DNA of 64,000 nt, taken from assembly GCA_022410635.1 (NCBI GenBank), contig JAJVDF010000019.1, forward strand, positions 1,464,323 to 1,528,322. Direction: 5' to 3'. Below the pieces are notes generated by a model. The model saw only the letters and a list, made by a program, of their open reading frames with translations. It did no database searches and was not told where the DNA came from. The translations under genes and the position numbers were made by a program. The DNA is from Tretioscincus oriximinensis (taxonomy: Eukaryota > Chordata > Lepidosauria > Squamata > Gymnophthalmidae). Shown piece after piece: positions 48,233-59,610 of this stretch. Position 1 is the first letter of the stretch. Each line of letters begins with the position of its first letter.

Positions 48233-48767
48233 AGGAAGGAAGGAAAAGGGGGAGCAAGACAGGGATCAGAGCTATGATTTAAAAAAAATCAATGGGCTGT
48301 TTGGTGGCTTTGGCAGGAATAGGGATGTGGTTTGGATCAGAAAGAGGATAGGGATTGTCTGAGGATGAGGCTTCTGTGGTAACACTACTAATAGGGTTTC
48401 TTTATTTCATTTTTTTTTTTAATTTGATGTATGGATTACTCTATAAACCCACCAGTACAGAGGACAAAATAAGCATTTTAGTGTTCTGTTTAATGAGGCT
48501 ACTAATATTTAAAATTTAACAAAATTATTTAATTCTCACTTCTGAAGTCATGACTATTTCTGAGTCATAAAAATGACAAATTATTAATGGATTGCACACT
48601 TCACCAGATATAATGACTAAAGTTTGGGCTAATTATTAATCTAAATCCTAACTAAAGATTTAAGAATCAGCAGGATGTCTTCAAAGTTTCAAATAATGCT
48701 GTTTTAATTGTGCAACTACTGTATTTATGTTCTGAGATCTTCCAAATATTTCTTGAGTGTAGATCAT

Positions 48768-49000
48768 GAGGAGGAAGAGAAAAGATAGTTTGTTTTTAGA
48801 CCCTGCTGTCTTAAAGCAATTTACGTAATTTTCTGTTCTTCTTTTCGGAACAGACATTTTCTGAAGTAGGTAGGGTTGAGAGAGCTCTAAAGAACTGTGA
48901 CAATCCCAAAGTCACCCAAATGGTTTCTCGTATGAGTATGGAATCAAACTGGGAGGCTACCAGATAAGAGTCCAGCACTCTAATCACAAGACCAGACTGA
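48768..49000 (-). mobile_element. Sauria-type SINE (family A)
   Basis: Plus strand shows 'gaggaagagaaaagatagtt', 'gagagctctaaagaactgtg', 'ggaatcaaactgggagg' (box B antisense) and 'cactctaatcacaagaccag' (box A antisense). It lies about 540 nt from another minus-strand copy. Confidence 0.85.
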
Positions 49001-49191
49001 GTCTTAGGAATTACTGGAGCAAGTCTTATCTTTGATTGCATCTACTACTCTGTAGGCTATTAAGGCATCTTCCAGAACAACTGTTTCACAAAGTACTGCA
49101 GAAGCACTGTAAGCAAACAACCTCTGATTCACTGCAGCTGCTGTTTCAAGAAGGAATGCAACTGGCCATTTCTTCAGTAGACCAAAAATGG

Positions 49192-49398
49192 TAGGCTGAC
49201 CAGATGACCTCTTTTTGGGGGGAGTGAAAATCCGGTTTTGGGGTGCCTCCCGTTTCTTGCTGAGGAATTCTTTTTTCAAAAAAGGATTTTTTTTAAAAAA
49301 AAATTAATTTATTTTTCCTCAGCAAAAACTGGGAGGCACCCCAAAACCAGGTTTTCACCCACCCCCAACCCCCAAGAAGGGGTCATCTGGTCAGCCTA
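49192..49398. mobile_element. Foldback MITE, TAGGCTGACCAGATGACC family, 207 bp
   Basis: Ends 'taggctgaccagatgacc' and 'ggtcatctggtcagccta' are exact inverted repeats for at least 18 bp. Arms continue through 'ttttggggtgcctccc' and 'gggaggcaccccaaaa'. Flanks AAAAATGG (49,184-49,191) and AAAAACGG (49,399-49,406) agree at 7 of 8 positions, supporting an 8-bp TSD and hAT-type mobilisation. The cleanest member of the family in this window. Confidence 0.92.
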
Positions 49399-49406
49399 AA
49401 AAACGG

Positions 49407-50935
49407 TGACTTGCATCCCTGCATCTTGCATGATGTTACTACATGGAAAAAGACAAATATATTATCCCATTCACTCTTGAAAGTGTTTTCTCCATCTTAT
49501 GGGAAACAGAATTCCAGGGACAGTACAGTTGTGTCGGAAACTGACTCCATATGGGCCCATTTTAGTTAGCCTTTACCCAATTTTCACAGATACCTTGGCT
49601 CTAGTTGAAAAACTGCCCTTTTCTCTCAGGGATATTCATAATCTGGGTATCCTTCCCCCTTTTCTCCTCATCTCTACAAGTCTGTGACAACAGCAGCATC
49701 AATAATAATAGTAAATAGTAGTAAAAATAATGGGAATTGCTATGCGCGCTACATAGAATTGGTTATTAAAAGCTATTAAAAGCAAAAATGCTAAGAACAA
49801 GGGAAAAGTGTTAAAAATTATAATAAAAGCAGAACAAAAATGATAATAAATACATGCAAAGGAGACATCCATATATTATTAATATAACAAAATATTCTTA
49901 CAGAATAAAGAAAAATAAATCTATTGGGATATTACAAGGAGAAAGAATTGTCCAGTTAGTACATGAAAGAAGCAAGCAAAACAGCTGGGAAAACTGTCAG
50001 ACAGAGCACTGGAAAAGAATTACGTGCAGAATGAAAATAAGCTCCATAAATGAAAACCATATAAGCAAAAACTGAGGAGGCCACAAATAACAGAAATTGA
50101 TAATATTGTGTAGGAAAGCATGTAAAGCTAGGCCATTCCTTTGACTCATGCAGGAAGGTCAAATAAACTAATCTAAGAAATATCATAACTTATCAGGTGA
50201 ACAAGATACACAATTTAAATTGGTTAAATACTGTATTTCTGAACAAATTTTTACTGTTTGGTGTAATGAGCCTATTAAAAGACCAATGCAATTTTGTACG
50301 CTTATATTGTGGAAATAGTTCTACTGAAAGTCACCGAAGAAGACAAATAATAGTCAAACACATTTGGGTTTTGTTCCTTTGGTTTTGACCAGATTCTTTT
50401 CATATTTGGGTACACATAGTGGTTCAAAATGTACTTGCTGGCAAACAATAAGCAATGATTATTCAGATAAAAATTATGTACATTTTTGCATATTCTTTGC
50501 ATTATTGTTTATTATACTATAAAGGTATATTTTTTCTGATGATATAAATTTTATTTTCTCCATATTTGCATCACATTTTATTTTGATATCAGTCTGATGA
50601 CAGTGTTTTTTTTACAAATAATATAATACACACATGTACCTCCATGCTATTATAGAGGGTTGTGGGAGGGCTATTTGCTAGATTCTTTTGTTTTATATCT
50701 GTTGGTTCATTTGAGCAGTCTATTCATGGAGATGCTTGGCCTAGATAGAAGAATTTACCACAAAAAATTACCACAGTACTTTAGTCATGTAAAAATTACA
50801 ACTTGGTACAAATAAACAGCAGAAAGAACCTTTGAATACATGAATAGATTAATGCTGCCACTGAATATCCATCTGCATGTTAAAATATTCCCCATAAGGC
50901 TATCTCTCCTGAGAAATATGAACTTATTTTAAGAA
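49407..50935. other. Unrecognised AT-rich sequence
   Basis: No gene or repeat family recognised. Confidence 0.5.
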
Positions 50936-50939
50936 GATA

Positions 50940-51095
50940 AGGGACCTGTGTTCAATCAAGTCACAAAGCCCACCTAGTCCAAAATTCTGTCTCACACAGT
51001 GTCATCTGATCCTTCTTAGCATTCCCAAGCAGGATAAAAAGATAAAACCTTTATCTAGCTTTATGAGCCTTAATTTTGCAGTAGCCTCCCAATAG
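50940..51095 (-). mobile_element. CR1-like LINE 3' end, minus strand
   Basis: Plus strand 'cctagtccaaaattctgtct' and 'cacacagtgtcatctgatcc' are the antisense of the CR1-like 'actgtgtgagacag.atgctggactag' 3' region, followed by antisense 'aagcaggataaaaag'. Confidence 0.6.
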
Positions 51096-51310
51096 GTTCA
51101 ATAGCTAGTAGGATGTCTTTCTTGATACTGCCTCCAGGATGGAGCAAAGGGCAGGCCTGAAATGCCATTTGCAGGAAGTAGAAAATGGGTAAAGATTTTG
51201 CCTTCTGCTTGAGAGAGTGCAGGTGTAATTGGTGGGCCACTGTGTGATACAGAAGGCTGGACTAGATGGGCTGCAGCTGGATTTAGTAGGATTTCTATTA
51301 TATTCTTACT
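51096..51310 (+). mobile_element. CR1-like LINE 3' end
   Basis: 'tagctagtaggatgtctttc', 'gccatttgcaggaagtag', 'ggtgggccactgtgtgatac' and 'ggctggactagatgggctgc' parallel the copies at 51.8 and 62.7 kb. It sits head-on to the minus-strand copy just upstream. Confidence 0.7.
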
Positions 51311-51787
51311 TACAAGCTGGTCCAGTCATTTACCCTGTATTACCTATGCACCTGCTCCAAATATTCCTCAGCCAGAACCTCAGAGGCCAGAAACAATATT
51401 TTACAATCACACCCATTGCCCATCATATGACTGGTGCTATCATGGTCTCTACTGTCTTCTGCTTCCTGGCCAAGAGGCAAGATCCATGTTCCATCTAAGC
51501 TTCTGCTGGGCATAGTCACAAACGTGCTCTCAAGACTGTTTGAAGTCTGCTTTAAAACAGTGTGAAAATCAAAAGCTGACAATTTTTTTACTATCCCAGT
51601 ACTATCCCAGTACTAAAATGATGATTTTGCATGACTTTTCAATTCAAACAAAGACCAAGCTAATTGTTTGCCCACAATGGCCACCTGCATTTCAGCTTTC
51701 CCCCTTGCCTCCTGCACCAGTTACTGAAGATCAACCCTCCATGAGCCAATGAGTAGAAGAATGACATCCCACCACCTTCTGTTAATA

Positions 51788-51962
51788 AAGAAGCAACAGG
51801 CAGTACTCCTGAAACACTATTTACAGAGAGTCATGAACATTTGCATATTTTGTTTTCCTCTGTTCAGACTGCCCAGGTGCATCTGGTGGGCCTCTGTGTG
51901 GGACAGAATGCTGGACTAGATGGGCTGTGGCCTGATCCAGTATGGCTCTTCTTATGTTCTTT
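51788..51962 (+). mobile_element. CR1-like LINE 3' end
   Basis: 'gaagcaacaggcagtactcc', 'ggcctctgtgtgggacag', 'atgctggactagatgggctg' and the end 'ggctcttcttatgttcttt' are the well-kept 3' end of a CR1-like element. Confidence 0.8.
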
Positions 51963-52036
51963 GCATGGGAGGAACTGTGTATGATAGCTCCCAGGTTATG
52001 GAATGGTCTTTATTACACAGTATGTAATTGATAAAG

Positions 52037-52471
52037 CCTACATCCCAACCTGTTCATTTGCCCCACTTTAAAAACCCTTAAAAAATGCATTAGCTGCTCA
52101 TCCCCATTTTGCTTCACCATTTAGCTGCTGTCTCTCTTCTGCCTTTAAATGGCGAGCCCCAAAAGGAACTAGCCTACGCTTTGCTAACTACAATCCTCAG
52201 AATTCTCTGCGACCCTCCTACTATTTCCAGGCAGTCTCTGCATTTCAAGAGCCAATGAGATTTTTACAATTTGCATACAAGCTCCAGAGAGAATTTTCTT
52301 TCATGCTTGACAAAATGGAGGCTGTTAAAATTGGATGATATGTGGTGGCTATTTACTGCACAATAAGGAGCTTTAAAGTGTATGGAAGGCTGGACATGTG
52401 TGACTTCGTGGACGCAACGAAGGTAAAATCACCTTAAAAGCACAGTATCTCGGGCATGGGGATGCAGCCTA
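52037..52471 (+). mobile_element. Nonautonomous DNA element, copy B (related to 42.5 kb)
   Basis: Starts near 'agcctacatcccaacctg' and ends 'catggggatgcagcctaag'. It shares with copy A the blocks 'gctaactacaatcctcagaa', 'gagccaatgagatttttaca', 'tttgcatacaagctccagag' and 'ggaaggctggacatgtg'. The two are inverted relative to each other. No TSD recognised. Confidence 0.75.
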
Positions 52472-52575
52472 AGACATACCTATTTACCTTGGCCTTTGGC
52501 TGACTGAATAATATCCTCTCTCTTTGCAACAAGTGTCATCATTCTTTTAGCTGCCCTACTTTAGTTCTCCTGTTC
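52472..52575 (+). mobile_element. Possible L2-like fragment
   Basis: 'aagacatacctatttacctt' and 'ggcctttggctgactgaat' resemble the segment before the 3' box in the 40.8-kb copy; 'tagctgccctactttag' would be a broken 3' box. Confidence 0.45.
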
Positions 52576-53495
52576 TGACTGACTCTGAAAACAAATTAAA
52601 TGGGAGTAACCTGTTTTGTTGGAAGTACATCTACTTGACGCTTGGCTTTTATTATCCATGCTTTTTCCAAGAATTTGGAGTTGGATTTTATGCTAACTTA
52701 TTTATACCATATTTATACATTAATATTTTTCAGTTCGTATCCAGAATGTTCTCATTTGCAACACACTCATATTCTATATAACTACTTAACCCAATACATT
52801 TACTTCATTAAAGCCATCCATTACCCTTCCTGCTTTCGACACAGCCTCATTTTGTACAATCAGTAAAATAATAATAAAAAAGATTTTCACCTGAACACAT
52901 TTGCAAGAATAATTACCATTCTCCTTTCAATTATTTGTGAAACCAGCCAGAGATATGACTGTTTTTGCTTGAGGCCAATTATTGAAAATTAAACTAGTCA
53001 CTTGGAATACAAAGCAGTCAAATGCAAGGTAATAAAGATAATGGAACAATCATAAGCACAATTACCACATTTCCCTGTATTCCTGTCTTACTTATGGTCA
53101 GTCTACCACATGGGGGTGGAAGGAAATGAAGACAGTAATTAATTGTAAGTCTTTATATGTCCTAAAACTGTGGTAGAAAGTATGGCTTTTTTTGCATTGG
53201 GCCCTATTCTAGATTATACCCCCAAATAGTGACCAGGTACACACTACAACAGGTTTATTGCCAGGTTTTGCTGTAAACTGCACTTGGATGTGAATAGCAG
53301 ACAATCTGCAATAAGATGCAGTACAGAAAACTGTTTCAGACATCAAAGTGGTGATAATGAAATGCAGCCTTACCTTTGTCCTGGCCGTGGTTCGTGTCAT
53401 TGTTCTATTACTAGCTAAACTCCTGTGTCAAAAGATCATTATACTAAAACTGGGTGGGATATTTTATTCTTAAATCCAAAGGCCAATCTGGAATA
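52576..53495. other. Unrecognised AT-rich sequence
   Basis: No feature supported. Confidence 0.5.
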
Positions 53496-53499
53496 ATTA

Positions 53500-53935
53500 A
53501 GGCTGCATCCACACAACAGCCTAGAAGCTGAATTTTGAGCACTCCTGAGACATGCCTGCCATATTAGATCTAGATGGTACTAATTGTACTAATTGTGCAG
53601 AAAAGGCCCTTTGAACCACTCCTTTTGAGAGCAGGGAAATTGTGATCTAGTAACAGAGGCAGTGCTGCATCTGTGTGCACATATCGGCATCAGGGCTTCC
53701 TCACTGCTGGAGTGAGGTCTTGGTGCAATATTACGTTGCAGCAGCCAATCAGGGAGCTGGCATGCATTATTTGTATCACCGTGATGTCAGCATCCCTGGA
53801 TGTTGCCATGGCACAGGTGCACCACACACAAAGAAGCACCCAGCACCAGTGTGCAACAAACAAGGCAGGTGCGAGTGGGTCACAAGCCCACTCTGCCCTA
53901 AACTGCACTACTTAAGCAGGGATGTGGATGTAGCT
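53500..53935. mobile_element. Candidate GC-rich nonautonomous DNA element
   Basis: Left 'aggctgcatccacacaac' and right 'gggatgtggatgtagcta' are imperfect inverted ends. The interior is GC-richer than the flanks and holds three overlapping short open frames without domains. No TSD was found. Confidence 0.5.
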
Positions 53936-53939
53936 AAAG

Positions 53940-55640
53940 ATATAACTTCAATGCAAAATAGTACCTTTTAATACAACAATTCCAGATCTCTCTCCATGAA
54001 AGTTCATTACGGGAAACCCATTTTGCTTATTTTAAGGTTTCTTAAGGAAATATAGCATTTTTACAAAGCATGATCTTGGCCTTGCTTACTCATGCTCTCC
54101 CCTTTTAATAAAACACTTTTAATCTCCTAGAATTACGCAGTGACCTTGTCTACAAAATCTATATAGCTTTTGCAAATAATATTTTTTAAAGGCGAGAAAA
54201 TTCCAGCAACAAAGATTTATCTGATGCAAAATCATTTTGGATATACCAGGAAGCAACTACCAGCAGCTCCCTAAAATGCATTTTTAGTAGAGCATATTAA
54301 TTCACTCTACAAGTGTTGTTTCACTAGCTGATTTACATTCACAGCATTTCTACGGAGAGCAGATTGTGGCTGCAAGAGGTATGTGCACTCGACACGCTTA
54401 TTTCTGCAGCTGGTCTGCATCTGCGGCCAAATTTGCTCTGAGCCCCTCTGCCGGATAATGTGAGACACGTTCACAGAGTGCTGGCAAGAATTGGGTCCAG
54501 CAGAGAGCAGTAGCCCCATGAATGTGGGTGAATCCCAGCAGGGGAAGTCCCATCACATCATTAGAGGCACTGTCATAGCATCAGGCTGCAGAGCAACATG
54601 TTGCACGTTTGCATGAAGACTGTAACTAAAGTGGGTAACATCAAATAACTGCAAACAGGGCCGTAGTTTGCATGACTGGAATAAGGCCAAGGTCAGAGAG
54701 TGACTTATTCTTCATCCATGGCAAGAATAAGAGTGGAAACCACACTGAAAACAAAAATCCATAGAATAATAAGCATCACTTGTTACATTTTCTTTTCTTT
54801 TTTGTTTGCTTTAGATCAATGGTAAATCAACAGCTTGGAAAGTAGAGGGTCGTAAGAGTTGCCATTTCTCTAGAAAAAGGTAATAGCAAGCCATTTTTAT
54901 GCCAAGAAAAGATGAATCACAAAGCCACTTGAAGAGGGCTCCAGTTAAATGACACTGAACAACAAGTTCAAGCAGGCATATTCAGTTCCTCAACTATGTG
55001 TACTTTTTAAAAAGCCAGAATTTCCTATTGTGCTAGGCAATCAACAGACATCATTCCAGGGGAGGGTGGAAGGGCTGATGTTTCTTGCTTTTCATTTCCA
55101 AACAAGCTTTTAAGGAATGGAGAAATTTCTTCTTCATCTTTTTTTCCACAAGTATGACAGCTGGTATGTGAATTGAATAACAGAGCATCTGATGACAATC
55201 TATTTTCATTCTCAGCATGTAGGAAAATAAAACGAAGGTATTACTCCCTTAATTTGGATGCCAATAATATCATGGGTCATTTACTGCTTGTAGTGTCATA
55301 GAACTGTCCCTTGTTTCTGTTCTAGGCACATCTGTCTATAAAAGCAAACACCACAGATTATCTATTAAGAACCTCACTTGACTCCAGCAAGATTGCTTCC
55401 AAATGCTTACAAAAGGATGTTGTCTGAGGACATGGAAATTTTCACTTCTTGTGGACATTGAATGAAAGGTTACCCCAATGCAAAGCTGTCCAACCATGAA
55501 TATGTGCATGCATGCACATTGAGAGAGACACACACTACTGCAGGCAGCGAAGGCCCTAATTCTCTCTTTTCTTTCAGTTTGCCTCTCTTTGATGTGATTT
55601 CCCCTTAGGCTTTCATTCTCCTGCTTGCTCACTCTTCTCC
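53940..55640. other. Unrecognised sequence
   Basis: No gene or repeat family recognised. Confidence 0.45.
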
Positions 55641-55643
55641 TCA

Positions 55644-55771
55644 TTTCTTGTCGTCCTCTCTCAACTATGTCTTCACTTTGCCTTAAGGGAAGGTCTCCAG
55701 GAATTTCGTCCTCCATTTTTTCCATGATCAATTCTGAGCTTTGCCTTAATTCATTAAATTTCTTCAAGAGA
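55644..55771 (-). CDS. Weak candidate internal exon inside the longest open frame
   Basis: The longest frame in the window (188 codons, 55,336-55,902, minus) has a charged middle: FNELRQSSELIMEKMEDEI then PLRQSEDIVERG and RQEMRRR, a likely helix or coiled coil. On the minus strand a pyrimidine-rich run ending 'ctcttgaag' could be an acceptor and 'agaagagtgagc' a donor, giving an exon of about 128 nt. The rest of the frame is Cys/Phe/Ile-rich and looks untranslated. No family recognised; chance is quite possible. Confidence 0.2.
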
Positions 55772-55904
55772 TTATAGGAAAATATGAACAGATCACTTTT
55801 TAAAAAAAGCTTTAAATCAAATGTCAGAAAAATAAATACAATCATCTCATATATATGCATATTTATAAGTGATTCGCCAACGTCTGGCAGCAGATAAAGC
55901 AAGA

Positions 55905-56728
55905 AAAGCCTGAGTAATGAGATTCAGTTATTTTTACAAGAATTGGGGCAGTGTTTTTGGCACATTTATTCTCCAAGTTCAAAAAGGACAATGATGTGAG
56001 CTATGTGGCATGTAAACTCTGCACATACCTCACATACATCACTAGTTCCTGTCCTTAAGGATGCATTCCCTTGTGGGGATGGAACCATTATGATTCCATT
56101 TCCACACCAGATAAAGAGTAGCATGTGATTCTTCTGTTATTTTCCTTTGCACTTTTTTCCAGCTCCTGGTAAATGATTTCATGCTAATTTTCATATCATG
56201 AATTTAAATTTTTGCTAGTTTAGGTTGGAACTGTCCTGAAAACTTGTTTGTTTGAATTATAGCTAAACCTCCATCCAATAATTCAGGGGCAGATGTTGAA
56301 AGACACAGCATAAATAGTTTAAAGATCTTGATGTTTAAGATTTTAATTTTGATTGAAGCACTGTGCAACATCTTATCAATATTTGATCTCTAAGCATACT
56401 TGTTTAAACAATGGTTTGGTTCCTAAAAATCACCAGGAAATGAAAAAAAGCATAATGAAAATGATAGGTCATATCTGGAAAACTAGTGGTTAGGGGAACT
56501 ATAAAAACTTCAGTCCAATGAATAATAGTTTAGCAAAAAGGTGCCCAATCAACCACTGTAAGTTGGAGTAGTAGATACCTAACTGATAGTGTCTCAGAAG
56601 GACTGGTGACCCAGCCTACCAATAAAAACCAACGGTACCTAAGAGGTCATATTATGATATTAAATGGTTTTGTTTTGCAAAAGGAATTATTTGTTCTGTA
56701 GGTTCTACCAATATCCCAATAACCCAAT
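55905..56728. other. Unrecognised AT-rich sequence
   Basis: No feature supported. Confidence 0.5.
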
Positions 56729-56730
56729 TT

Positions 56731-56814
56731 ATATATACTGCTCAAAACATTTAAGGGAACACTTTTACACTGTTATGTTAAAGTGTTCCCTTAATTGTTT
56801 TGAGCAGTATATAT
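56731..56814. mobile_element. Mariner/Tc1-type palindromic MITE, 84 bp
   Basis: The arms 'tatatactgctcaaaaca' + 'aagggaacactttta' and their complement fold over the whole length with a very short loop near 56,772. Ends in TA repeats fit TA target sites of Tc1/mariner elements. Arm identity is high. Confidence 0.8.
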
Positions 56815-56939
56815 ATTTGTGTATTGATTGACCCCAAAGTAAGCTAAAAAAAATACCATTGAAGAAAAAGAGCTAGTCAGTGTAGTCACCTATATAGCAC
56901 ATTCTATTTGCTCAATCATTTCAGCCCTATAAGAAGCGA

Positions 56940-57330
56940 TTTAGGCTGCATTACCACAAATGATTTTTACCAGGTTGAATTCAACCCACAACTTCATGCA
57001 GGTTTAGCAATCCACCTACTAAAAAGGCCCATAGTTCCAGTTTTTCCCAATAGCTCATTTTTTACAACCTTAATAATAGACTACAGTGTAAATCCAATAA
57101 AAAGAATTTGTGGTGCCTTCCGTTGTGGGAAAATGGTAAATCTTACAAGACTTAAATGCTAAATGTAAATGTTCATTGGCTTTTGGCTTGCAGAGAATGC
57201 TGGAAATTTTAGTAATGCAAGCGCAGCAATGACTTTTGGGAAATGCCATGTGCCAAATATACAAGGAAATGTAATGGGAAGATAGGAAACATCATGGAAT
57301 ATTGAAGGTGAGTGGGAAGGCAATCGCATG
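56940..57330 (+). mobile_element. Probable nonautonomous DNA element fragment
   Basis: Begins near 'ttaggctgcattaccacaaa' and contains 'cttgcagagaatgctggaaa', 'tagtaatgcaagcgcagcaa' and 'gggaaatgccatgtgcc', parallel to 41.4 kb. Right edge not located. Confidence 0.45.
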
Positions 57331-59600
57331 TGGGAAACTCTGCATTTAAATTCCTGAATAAAACAGAATGGGGGGAGGGCTTAGTTTCATTAAATTGCCA
57401 CGTTGTAGTGTTTTTTTTTCTTATAGATTTGAGCAGTAGATTGTTTCTGACTTAAAATAAACATTCATATCAATTAAATATTAATTTTGTTTCCTGATAC
57501 ACTTGATGTGTAGGAAGTTGACGCTAGTTGTATTCAGACATGACTTTTTTCAGAAAAAATCACACATACACAACCTTTAAATTTACATCCAACTCAATCA
57601 ACACCTAATCCTAAGTGCTAACAATTGATTAGCCACTCAAAGGAAATGTCCAACCCATACTCTTTCAGAACTATAAAATCCTAAATATTGAAGTTACCAT
57701 TCTCAAATTTCAAGATAATAATGAAGGGGGAAATGCCTATGATTTCAGACACAATTTTCCAAGAAGACACCTCTTTAAGCATATTCGATAGCACCAGTAT
57801 GAAAGAACTGTGGAAACATCCAATTTGTCTTATCTGCATCTATCCAAAAAAGCCCCTCTGCACTAGTGTGTGCTATTGATTATACATTCTTCTAGTGGTT
57901 TACAGACATAATAAACATAGTATAAAATACATAATCCAATAATATACCATCCAAACTAATTTCTTTACAAGTTTGTCAAGGGAAACATTGCTATTAATTA
58001 GCCTTAAACTGAATTACATTTGAACATGCATTTTTTGACTTTTGCCTCAGTCTATCAATTATTTTATCTTGTATTTACATATAAAAAGAAAAGAGAGAGA
58101 GAAAACAGAGGGAAAGTAAAAGACAAGCAGGCAAGCTGACAGACAGAGGAAAGAGAGAGAGAGAGAGACAAGAGAGAAAAAGAAAGAGGCATATTATAAG
58201 ATCGAGCAGGCCTGCCAGCGGTTTTAACTTGCATGATTGGTTCTTACACAGCAGATCATTCTGGGTCTTGTTGACCTTGGCAGCTTTATAGGGGTCATAT
58301 TAGTCCACAGCTGAAATGTTCTTGAGCAATTTCAGCAATGTTTCAGTCTCAAAAAAAAAAGAAAGAGTCCTTGATATTCTGCAAGAATATACATTATTAT
58401 CCGTCTACATTATACTTAGCCCAGCTTACTATTCATAATCAAATTTTAACAGTGTTTGTTTTAGGGCATTTCATCATTCAGCTCATTGCTGTTTTCTGTC
58501 ATAAGCGGAGGTACAGATTAATTATCATTTTCTTGGCATCTGATCGTCTGTTTTGTGTATTTTTTCCTCTTACCTGGGGGATATCAGCAGCACTTTGCAC
58601 AGAGGCAATGCCCTTCAGGAAAGCAAGAGTTAAGTAACACATAAGAGGAAGCCATTCTCTAATTAATTCAAACAGTTTCTGTTCACTACCCACTGACTAA
58701 ATATGTTACTTTTTGGCTGAGAACCATTTCAATGGAGTATTTCACTCATCCATGCTGTTTTTCAAGATGAACAAGCAAAACAAAAACAAAAAAGCACCCT
58801 AAAACTAATTTCCTGCAGGAAAGAGATGGTGCCAGTAATTAAACACAATTTCTAAAGATTCCGTCATAAGTTTAACAGAGATCATTCTGAATGCACATAA
58901 ATTACCAGAAAGGCTTATAAACCAAAGATGGAAACGCTGTTCGTTGAATCATGGACATAAGATGTGGTATCCAAAGCCTCTTCTCACCTAACTGAGGAAC
59001 AAACAAGACCTATTCAATAATCCTGCAATACATTAATTGAAAAAAATNGGGGTTTGTTAATGACTTTTTTAATAAGCAGGATATATCCAGAATATGTATG
59101 CCTGTATGCACGAAGACAGCATCCAGTAGTTCCCCAATAATCTGAAGGAGTTGGCTTTTAATATTCTATAGCTGCTCCTGTCTGAGTGGTACACTCTGCT
59201 TCTTTCCTGCCTCAGATAATAAGGTATGCTAATTATACAACATTGTCCAAACCCCTCCTTTAGCCAAGACTCTGGGCAAGAGATTACAATGCAGAACATG
59301 TTTCCTTATGCTGCCTCTAATGTGCCCCATCACATTTTCAAACCAAGGAATGGAGGAAGAACATGAAATGAAAATGTCTTGATAATACTAAATCGTGCTC
59401 ACTTTTTAGAATGTTTTTCCCCTAAAAGAAGTTGTTTGAATGACTCCAGGGGTAGGAATATGGATTCATTCTTCCAATGTGTCCCCCAGTCAGTTCTAAT
59501 GCTACACAGAGTGGACCTAGGATGGGAAAGATTCCAATCATAAACTTTACTGACTGGAGCAATTATCTTGGATATTTTAAGCAAGAAGGGAAATGAGAGA
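57331..59600. other. Unrecognised sequence with a GA-rich tract
   Basis: A purine-rich GA/GAAA tract occupies about 58,083-58,196. One ambiguous base at 59,048. No gene or repeat family recognised elsewhere. Confidence 0.5.
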
Positions 59601-59610
59601 AACCTGGGAG

